A stretch of DNA of 20,066 bases from an uncultured Clostridia bacterium (GTDB lineage: Bacteria > Bacillota > Clostridia > Christensenellales > Aristaeellaceae). Of this stretch, positions 11,813-17,446 are shown in pieces; the stretch's first letter is position 1, and every line of letters starts with the position of its first letter. The notes under the pieces were generated by a model. That model ran no database searches. It worked only from the letters and a program-made list of their open reading frames with translations, and was not told where the DNA came from. A program made the translations under genes and the position numbers. The stretch is from contig CAMOUF010000130.1 in assembly GCA_946626395.1 (NCBI GenBank), positions 1-20,066 on the forward strand. The letters run 5' to 3'.

Positions 11813-13444
11813 ATGAAAAAAATTCTTTCCTTGATCATGGCGATGATGATGGTGTTCAGCTGCGCTTTTGCGCTGGCTGAAGAACCCGCCGCGCCGGAAG
11901 CCCCCGCTGCGGAAGCTCCCGCTCTGGAGCTGCCCAGCATTGACCTGGGCGCCATCGTGGAAAGCATCCCCGCCTTCACCCTGGATTACAACGTGAAGGT
12001 GGACGGCGAAGGCTTCATGAACCTGATGAACGCCATCGCTGCCGCCCAGGGCGAGGAGCAGTCTGAGGAAGCCATGAAAGTGCTCCAGATGATCGTGCCC
12101 GCGCTGGCCGATGTGTCTCAAAAGCTGGTCTATGCCAACAAGGGCATCCAGCTTGAAGCGGGCGTTCAGGGCCAGAACATCTGCTATGTGGCCGCTGAAA
12201 AGACCGAGGACGGCTTCGCCCTGGTCACCAACCTGCTGCCCAGCCTGCGCCTGTCCGTGAAGGACGAAACCCTGCAAACCCTCCTGACCCAGCTGATGGG
12301 CCAGTTCCAGGAGATCCTTGGCAAGCTGGATATGGCCAAGCTCCAGGCCGCTGCCCAGAAGCTGATGAATTACGGTATGGAATTCGCGGGCGCTGCCTCC
12401 AAGGCTCTGGTCAGGAGCGAGCCTGAAATGGGCGAATTCAAGCTCAACGACGATGTGACCTTCAACTGTAAGCAGACCGTCGCTCTGGATAACGCTGTGC
12501 TGCTGGACGCTGTGAAGCAGTTCGCTGGCAGCATCGCCGCTGACGAAGACGTCGCTGCCGCTGTCACTGCCCTGCAGGAAGTGATTCCCGGCCTGAACAT
12601 CAACATGAACGTGGACGGCCTCAACGAAATGACCGCCGAAAAGCTGCCCGCCATCACGGGCGAAATGTACCTGACCGTGGATGAAAACGGCCAGCCCGCT
12701 GACGCGGTCCGCTATGCCACCATTACCGTCAAGGGCGAAACTGAAGAGCAGGTCGTGAATATGGACGTGCTGGTTACCGAAACCAGCGTGAACGCCAATG
12801 TGAACGTTCCTTCCCAGTCCGTAGCGCTCCAGCTGTACGGCGAAATGGTGGAGGGCGGCGCTGTGGTCACCCTGGCCGCCAGCGTTCCCAATGCGGATCT
12901 GGAAGCCGACATCATGTACACCACTGCTGAGGACGGCTCCATCAATGTGGACGAAGTGCTCTATGTGAACGACTTTGAAAAGCCCCTGATCACCGCCACC
13001 GAAACCCTCACCATGAGCGGCGAACGCACCATCCCCGTGGTGGCGGGCGAAGGCATGACCGACGTGGCGCTGGATGAAGCCATCGTCAGCGGCGATATGA
13101 GCACTGTGAGCGGCACCGTGATCATGGACTTCCTCTTCAACGGCATCGGCAATGTGCTGGGCAATTTGAAGGAAGCCCTGCCCGAGCAGGCGGAAGCCCT
13201 GGAAGCCCTGGTGGGCCAGCTGATGAACTCCGGGTTTACCGGCGGCGCCACCGAGGAAAAGGCGCCCGAGGAAGAAGCTCCTGTGGAGCCCACGGTGGAA
13301 GTTCCCGAGGAAGAAGCTCCTGCTGATGAAGAACCCGTAGAGGAAGCCGAAGAAGAACCCGCGGAAGAAGAAACTGCGGAAGAAGAAACCGAAGGGCAAG
13401 CCCCCGAAGAAGAACCTCCCGCCGAGGAAACTCCCGCTGCCTGA
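11813..13444 (+). CDS. Secreted protein with acidic Glu/Pro tail (tandem family, member 3)
   Basis: A 543-residue exported protein of unknown function. The ATG at 11813 follows AAAGGAG; the frame is open upstream to 11693, but that lies within the promoter. The signal peptide is MKKILSLIMAMMMVFSCAFALA, cleaved before EE (SPase I), with a weak lipobox reading at FSC. A short Ala/Pro/Glu linker follows (about 23-38), then a helix-rich part (about 60-210: LPSLRLSVKDETLQTLLTQL, MAKLQAAAQKLMNYG), a beta-rich part (about 220-430), a helical segment (about 440-480), and a tail of about 65 residues rich in Glu, Pro and Ala (EEEAPVEPTVEVPEEEAPAD), probably disordered. The strong promoter and optimal site suggest high expression. 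The tail resembles cell-wall or surface spacers, but no sortase motif is present. Confidence 0.88.
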   Translation: MKKILSLIMAMMMVFSCAFALAEEPAAPEAPAAEAPALELPSIDLGAIVESIPAFTLDYNVKVDGEGFMNLMNAIAAAQGEEQSEEAMKVLQMIVPALADVSQKLVYANKGIQLEAGVQGQNICYVAAEKTEDGFALVTNLLPSLRLSVKDETLQTLLTQLMGQFQEILGKLDMAKLQAAAQKLMNYGMEFAGAASKALVRSEPEMGEFKLNDDVTFNCKQTVALDNAVLLDAVKQFAGSIAADEDVAAAVTALQEVIPGLNINMNVDGLNEMTAEKLPAITGEMYLTVDENGQPADAVRYATITVKGETEEQVVNMDVLVTETSVNANVNVPSQSVALQLYGEMVEGGAVVTLAASVPNADLEADIMYTTAEDGSINVDEVLYVNDFEKPLITATETLTMSGERTIPVVAGEGMTDVALDEAIVSGDMSTVSGTVIMDFLFNGIGNVLGNLKEALPEQAEALEALVGQLMNSGFTGGATEEKAPEEEAPVEPTVEVPEEEAPADEEPVEEAEEEPAEEETAEEETEGQAPEEEPPAEETPAA

Positions 13445-13465
13445 TTGAGTCCAATCGTACCTGCG

Positions 13466-13492
13466 CCGTCCGGGTTTTCCCGGGCGGTTTTT
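13466..13492 (+). terminator. Rho-independent terminator of the third secreted-protein gene
   Basis: A 9-bp stem (13466-13474 with 13479-13487, one G-T pair) with a TTTT loop is followed directly by TTTTT (13488-13492). It lies 22 bp after the stop codon. Confidence 0.88.
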
Positions 13493-13514
13493 GAACGCAT
13501 TAAGTAACTTTTTT

Positions 13515-13559
13515 CTGGGGGAAACCATTCTTTGGAGCCCAAAGAATGGTTTCCCCCAG
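13515..13559. repeat. Perfect 21-bp inverted repeat (hairpin element)
   Basis: Bases 13515-13535 and 13539-13559 are perfect reverse complements with an AGC loop. The outer 14 bases are also found alone at 11298-11311, so this is a repeat family rather than just a terminator. A T6 run precedes the left arm, so on the minus strand it would read as a hairpin followed by a U-run. Confidence 0.75.
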
Positions 13560-13621
13560 CCCCCCTTCCAAGAAAAGCTATTCGGGAAGAACATGGAAGA
13601 AATCTATTACGTTGGCTCCCG

Positions 13622-13819
13622 CTGTTACGATAGGAAACGAAAATATGCTTATATTCATTGTGCTTCTGGCCCGGCGTCCTTTGGATGCCAGCCCGGATGC
13701 AAAGCATCCGGGGAAAGCCAGGGAATAATCCGCAGGGGAAAGTTTACTTTCCTCCTGGGATTTTCCCGGGCTTTCTGTGGCCAGAAGCCCTCTAATTTTT
13801 CGTAGTCCTATCGTAACAG
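13622..13819. repeat. 198-bp cloverleaf-like structured element (candidate structured RNA or palindromic mobile element)
   Basis: Nested pairings read by eye: P1 14 bp perfect (13622-13635 with 13806-13819) continuing as 13637-13643 with 13797-13803; P2 10 bp perfect (13662-13671 with 13779-13788); hairpin P3 of 7 bp with a UUU loop (13673-13679 with 13683-13689); hairpin P4 of 8 bp with an AAA loop (13693-13700 with 13704-13711); P5 (13713-13719 with 13769-13775, plus 13721-13725 with 13763-13767); hairpin P6 (13737-13742 with 13747-13752, extended by CAGG/CCTG). P2, P3, P4 and P5 meet at a four-way junction with almost no unpaired bases. No ORF within it is credible. I do not recognise it as a known RNA family. 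Confidence 0.7.
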
Positions 13820-13868
13820 GCGGAGAATGTTGATCTATCCCACCAATGCATCATCGCCGAATGCGGGT

Positions 13869-13915
13869 CCAGGGTCCTCAGGACCCTGGTTCAGGTCTGG
13901 GGCGAACAGCCCCAG
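13869..13915. repeat. Pair of perfect small hairpins
   Basis: CCAGGGTCC (13869-13877) pairs with 13881-13889 around TCA, and CTGGGGC (13897-13903) pairs with 13909-13915 around GAACA. No T-run follows. They lie just upstream of the esterase gene and may be leader or repeat structures. The surrounding part of the 538-bp gap (13820-13868, 13916-13982) shows nothing else. Confidence 0.6.
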
Positions 13916-13982
13916 CGTTCCCCTTTAGTAACTTAAAGCGTTCTTCATCCGATATGACTATTTACAGTTGAAAGGAAGCAGC

Positions 13983-14732
13983 ATGGAAAACTTTTCTCTG
14001 CCCCAGGCTCAGCCCTTTGATTTTCCGGAGGGGGACCATGGGGTGCTTTTGATTCACGGGTTCACCGGCACGCCCGCCCATATGCGTTTGGTGGGGGAAG
14101 GACTTCGGGACAACGGTTTCGCCGTCCGGGGCATTCTTTTGCCCGGCCACGGGGAAAGCCCGGAGGCCATGGGAAAATCCGCCTGGCAGGACTGGGTGCG
14201 GTGCGCCCTGGAGGCGGCCCAGGAGATGCGGAAGCGCTGCCGCTTTTTGACTGTTGCGGGGCTTTCCCTGGGCGGGTGCCTGGCCCTGATGACGGCGGAG
14301 CAGATGAACGTGGACGCCTGCGTCTCCATCGCCGCGCCCATGAAAACCATCGCCCGCTTCCGTTCCCTGGCCCCGGCAGCGGCGCTGGTTCATCCCATGG
14401 TGCATAAGCGGGCGGACGGCAGCCGGGATTCCCTGCGGGCGGATTACGATATCGGCTACGACAGCTATCCCATGTCCAGCGTGGGGGATCTGAGCGCGGT
14501 GATGCGCCGGGCCCGCCAGCATCTGTCCCTGATCACCTGCCCCATCCTGACGGTTCAGTCCCGGATGGACAGAACGGTGACCGCCGACAGCCCGGACATC
14601 ATTGTAAACGGCGTCAGCAGCCGGGTGAAGGAAATGCTCTGGCTGGATCACGCCCCCCACGTGTGCACCATTTCTCCGGAGTATCCCAGGATCGTGTCCG
14701 GCATCACGGAATTTCTGCGCCGGAACGGATAA
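13983..14732 (+). CDS. Alpha/beta-hydrolase, Est30-like carboxylesterase
   Basis: A 249-residue cytosolic serine hydrolase resembling the Est30/monoacylglycerol-lipase type carboxylesterases, which cleave short- to medium-chain esters. Visible features are the oxyanion strand VLLIHGFTGTPAHM (21-34), the GHGESPEAM loop, the nucleophile elbow GLSLGG with Ser95, catalytic Asp196 in QSRMDRTV, and catalytic His226 in LDHAPHVCT. The length is normal for the family and the triad is complete. The ATG at 13983 follows AAAGGAAG; a TTG at 13968 would extend the protein by five residues and lies upstream of that site. It is flanked by its own gap on the left and by the rimP operon promoter on the right, so it is probably monocistronic. 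Physiological substrate unknown. Confidence 0.93.
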   Translation: MENFSLPQAQPFDFPEGDHGVLLIHGFTGTPAHMRLVGEGLRDNGFAVRGILLPGHGESPEAMGKSAWQDWVRCALEAAQEMRKRCRFLTVAGLSLGGCLALMTAEQMNVDACVSIAAPMKTIARFRSLAPAAALVHPMVHKRADGSRDSLRADYDIGYDSYPMSSVGDLSAVMRRARQHLSLITCPILTVQSRMDRTVTADSPDIIVNGVSSRVKEMLWLDHAPHVCTISPEYPRIVSGITEFLRRNG

Positions 14733-14821
14733 GCGGCGAAAGGCGAACGCCAAAGTGCAAAAAAACCGCCCGGATTTTCTTTCCAAATTGCCGAAAGCGT
14801 ATATTTTTCTTTGGAAAACGC

Positions 14822-14850
14822 TTGTATTTCCATTGCGTCTATGGTATACT
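14822..14850 (+). promoter_or_regulatory. Extended -10 promoter of the rimP-nusA-infB operon
   Basis: TATACT (14845-14850) is preceded by TGG, an extended -10 motif, with a weaker TTGTAT (14822-14827) 17 bp upstream. Transcription would start near 14857, leaving a leader of about 210 nt before rimP. Confidence 0.65.
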
Positions 14851-14933
14851 AACCATCGTGGTTTTCTTCCTTTTTCATGGGAAGAAGGCCCCCGGATTGC
14901 AAAAACGTCCTTTTGAGAAAGAAGGGTTTAACG

Positions 14934-15035
14934 AAGAGTGGGAGCTGTAAGCAGGAAAGATGCGGGGCGGACGCTTTGTTTCGTGTCCCTGTGTTTTCCG
15001 GGCTTGCGGCAGTTTCCCGCTCTTTTCATTTTTTT
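14934..15035 (+). promoter_or_regulatory. Attenuator-like structured leader of the rimP operon
   Basis: Bases 14934-14947 pair with 15010-15024 (14 pairs, two wobble pairs, one bulged T), closing a loop of about 60 nt. A T7 run (15029-15035) follows four bases later, as in an intrinsic terminator. Inside, GGAAA (14954-14958) pairs with TTTCC (14995-14999) and GGACGC (14969-14974) with GTGTCC (14983-14988). It lies 31 bp before rimP. Feedback control of this operon by NusA-dependent termination would fit, but that is inference. Confidence 0.6.
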
Positions 15036-15066
15036 ACCGGGATCGTTTTGAAAGAAAGGAAAACCT

Positions 15067-15543
15067 ATGCCCCCGAAAAACGCCAACATGCAGAAGATTT
15101 TTTCCATCTGCGAAGCCGCCGCCGCCCGCCTGGGCTATGAGCTGTGCGACGCCGCCATGGAAAAGGAGCCCACGGGCCGCTACCTGCGCATCTATATCGA
15201 CACCGATTCCGGCGTCACCCTGGATGACTGCGAAAAGTATCATCGGGCCGTGCAGCCCGCCCTGGAAAATTTCGATTATGATTTCCTGGAGGTGTGCTCC
15301 CCCGGCATCGACCGGCCCCTGAAAACAAAGAGGGACGTGGAAAAGTCCCTGGGCATGCTGGTGGAAGCCAAGCTGTATAAGCCCATCGACGGGCAGAAAG
15401 CCGTGCAGGGCCTGCTTCGGGAAATGAACGAGGAGCATGTGCTGCTGGACGTGGAAGGCGGCCAGGCCGACCTGCCCCGCAAGGCGGTGGCCCAGGTGCG
15501 CCTGGTGCCCGACCTGAGCGCCCTGGAGGAAGAGGACGAATAA
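15067..15543 (+). CDS. rimP: Ribosome maturation factor RimP
   Basis: A 158-residue cytosolic protein needed for maturation of the 30S subunit. The N-terminal alpha/beta domain shows LRIYIDTDSGVTLDDCEKYHRAVQPALE (about 40-67) and the hallmark FLEVCSPGIDRPLK (73-86). The C-terminal part (about 90-150) has the SH3-like strands LVEAKLY, VQGLLREMNEEHVLLDVEG and VAQVRLVPDL, then an acidic end. The ATG follows GAAAGGA. It is the first gene of the classic rimP-nusA-ylxR-ylxQ-infB operon, 52 bp before nusA. Confidence 0.97.
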   Translation: MPPKNANMQKIFSICEAAAARLGYELCDAAMEKEPTGRYLRIYIDTDSGVTLDDCEKYHRAVQPALENFDYDFLEVCSPGIDRPLKTKRDVEKSLGMLVEAKLYKPIDGQKAVQGLLREMNEEHVLLDVEGGQADLPRKAVAQVRLVPDLSALEEEDE

Positions 15544-15595
15544 ATAATACACCGGCTCAAAACGCCGTGGATGAATATGGAGGAATCAATCAGTC

Positions 15596-16774
15596 ATGGC
15601 ACGCAAATCTGAAATGATGGACGCCATCGAAGCCCTGGCCAGAGCCAAGGATATCAGCGTGGAACAGATCGTCAGCGCGGTGGAGGAGGGCTGCAAGGCC
15701 GCTTACCGCCGGGAAGTGAAGCATAACGCCAACACGCCCATGAACCTGTCCGTGGTGCTGAGCCGGGAACACGACGTGCAGATCTTTGCCCGCAAGGTGG
15801 TCGTCGAAGAGGTAGAGGACGAAAACCAGCAGATTTCCCTGGAGGAAGCAAGGAAGCTGAGGCCCAATTATGAATTGGGCGATATCGTTGAAATGGAAGT
15901 GACCCCCGCGGACTTTGGCCGCGTGGCCGCCCAGACCGCCAAGCAGGTGATCCGCCAGCGGCTCCAGGACGTGGAAAAGGGCAAGATCTACGACGAGTAT
16001 ATCGAAAAGGAAAATGAAATCCTCACCGGCATCGTGGAGCGGGTGGAGCCCAAGGGTGTGTATGTGGAATTGGGCCGCACCCACGGCTTCCTGGATGCCA
16101 GCGAATTCATGCCCGGGGAAGAATATCACCCCGGCGATCATATCAAGGTATACGTTTTGCAGGTGTACCGCGCCAATAAGGACGCGGCCCGCACCCCCCA
16201 GGTGGCGGTGAGCCGCATCCATCCCGGCCTGGTGAAGCGTCTGTTTGAAATGGAAGTGCCCGAAATCGCCACCGGCATCGTGCAGATCAAGTCCATCGCC
16301 CGGGAAGCGGGCAGCCGCACCAAGATGGCCGTGGCCTCCATGGACGCCATGATCGACCCTGTGGGCGCGTGCGTCGGTCCCCGGGGCAGCCGCGTGGACA
16401 AGGTGGTGAGCGAGCTGAAAAACGAAAAGATCGACATCATCAAATGGTCCCAGGACCCCGCCGAGTTCGTGGCCAACGCCCTGAACCCCGCCTATGTGGA
16501 ACGGGTGCTCCAGTCCGACGAGGAAAAGATTTGCCGCGTGGTGGTGCCGGACAATCAATTGTCCCTGGCCATCGGCAAGGAAGGGCAGAACGCCCGCCTG
16601 GCCGCCAAGCTGACCGGCTGGAAGATCGATATCAAGTCCCAGACCCAGTATAATGAGCTGCTGGGCCAGGTGGCCGCCACCGTGCCGGAAGGCGCGGGCA
16701 GCGTGATCGCCGATCAGTATGAGGACTATGACAAAGCGCCTGATATGCTGAACGCCGAGGACGATACCGAATAA
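15596..16774 (+). CDS. nusA: Transcription termination/antitermination factor NusA
   Basis: A 392-residue RNA polymerase-binding elongation factor acting in pausing, termination and antitermination. Order: N-terminal polymerase-binding domain (1-135, beginning MARKSEMMDAIEALARAKDIS); S1 domain (about 143-206, LTGIVERVEPKGVYVELG); KH1 (about 230-295, with GPRGSRV as its GxxG turn); KH2 (about 300-348, with AIGKEGQNARLAAKLTGWKIDI). A short acidic tail replaces the C-terminal AR repeats of proteobacterial NusA, as usual in Bacillota. The ribosome binding site is GGAGG about 12 bases before the ATG. The gene is followed 14 bp later by ylxR. Confidence 0.98.
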   Translation: MARKSEMMDAIEALARAKDISVEQIVSAVEEGCKAAYRREVKHNANTPMNLSVVLSREHDVQIFARKVVVEEVEDENQQISLEEARKLRPNYELGDIVEMEVTPADFGRVAAQTAKQVIRQRLQDVEKGKIYDEYIEKENEILTGIVERVEPKGVYVELGRTHGFLDASEFMPGEEYHPGDHIKVYVLQVYRANKDAARTPQVAVSRIHPGLVKRLFEMEVPEIATGIVQIKSIAREAGSRTKMAVASMDAMIDPVGACVGPRGSRVDKVVSELKNEKIDIIKWSQDPAEFVANALNPAYVERVLQSDEEKICRVVVPDNQLSLAIGKEGQNARLAAKLTGWKIDIKSQTQYNELLGQVAATVPEGAGSVIADQYEDYDKAPDMLNAEDDTE

Positions 16775-16788
16775 GAGGATAAGCATCC

Positions 16789-17067
16789 ATGAAAGAAAAA
16801 AAGGTGCCCATGCGCATGTGCGTGGGCTGCCGGGAAATGAAGCCCAAGAAGGAATTGCTGCGGGTGGTCAAATCCCCGGAGGGGGACGTGTCCATCGATG
16901 TGACGGGCCGCAAGCCGGGCCGGGGCGCGTACGTGTGCCGCTCGGCGGAATGCATGAAGCGTGCCCTCAAGCAGCGGCAGCTGGAGCGGGCGTTCTCCTG
17001 CCCCCTGGGCGAGGAAACCCACGCTTCCCTCCTCAAGGAGCTGGAAGGGCTGGAGGCGCAGCCATGA
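16789..17067 (+). CDS. rnpM: RNase P modulator RnpM (YlxR family)
   Basis: A 92-residue RNA-binding protein of the YlxR family, reported in Bacillus subtilis to bind the RNase P RNA and lower its activity. The family signatures are present: PMRMCVGCREMKPKKELLRVV (7-27), with the CxxC pair, and GRKPGRGAYVCRSAECMKRALK (40-61). The ATG follows GAGGATAAG. It is translationally coupled to the next gene: the stop TGA overlaps the next ATG in ATGA (17064-17067). The place between nusA and ylxQ is conserved across Bacillota. Confidence 0.96.
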   Translation: MKEKKVPMRMCVGCREMKPKKELLRVVKSPEGDVSIDVTGRKPGRGAYVCRSAECMKRALKQRQLERAFSCPLGEETHASLLKELEGLEAQP

Positions 17068-17384
17068 CGCCGGTGTCCGGATTGCTGGGCCTGGCCTGCC
17101 GGGCCGGACAGATCACCCTGGGGGCCGATATGGCGCTCCAGGATATCCGCGGGGGAAAGGCGGCGCTGGTGCTGCTGGACGCGGGCGCGTCGGAGGCCAC
17201 CCAGAAAAAGCTAAAAGACGGCTGCGCGTATCGGTCGGTGCCGTTTTATGTGCTGCCGGAGGGAGAAATCTCCCGGGCCTGCGGCAGGGACGGCCGGATA
17301 GCCGCCGCCGTCAAAAAAGGCAAGCTGGCGGAGCGGATGAAGGAATTGCTTTCCACCGAAGAAAGCCCGGAAAAAGAAACCTGA
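17064..17384 (+). CDS. ylxQ: L7Ae-family ribosomal protein YlxQ
   Basis: A 106-residue RNA-binding protein of the L7Ae/L30e/S12e family, expected to bind kink-turn RNA; its exact role is unsettled. The sequence shows LLGLACRAGQITLGADMALQDIRGGKAALVLLDAGASEATQKKLKD (about 5-50), typical of YlxQ, then YRSVPFYVLPEGEISRACGRDGRIAAAVKKGKLAERM. The start ATG overlaps the ylxR stop (ATGA), so translation is coupled; the frame is open further upstream, but only as the shadow of ylxR. It is followed after 62 bp by infB. Confidence 0.95.
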   Translation: MTPVSGLLGLACRAGQITLGADMALQDIRGGKAALVLLDAGASEATQKKLKDGCAYRSVPFYVLPEGEISRACGRDGRIAAAVKKGKLAERMKELLSTEESPEKET

Positions 17385-17446
17385 AAGCGAATAGCTCAAC
17401 CTATACTCAAATATTGATATGCCAAGTGCGGGGGTGCAAGCATCGA

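Noticed and set aside
11621..13594. 657-residue open frame on the minus strand, Phe/Gly/His-rich
   Set aside because: Antisense shadow of the third secreted-protein gene; the FFxG repeats simply mirror the GAAGAA codons of its acidic tail.
13491..13805. 104-residue plus-strand frame (starting MNALSNFFLGETI)
   Set aside because: It runs across a 21-bp hairpin and most of the cloverleaf element, has no ribosome binding site, and its composition is set by the palindromes.
14733..14821. Terminator after the esterase gene
   Set aside because: Only a very short GGCG/CGCC hairpin is present, and the A-rich run after it is the wrong base for a plus-strand terminator.
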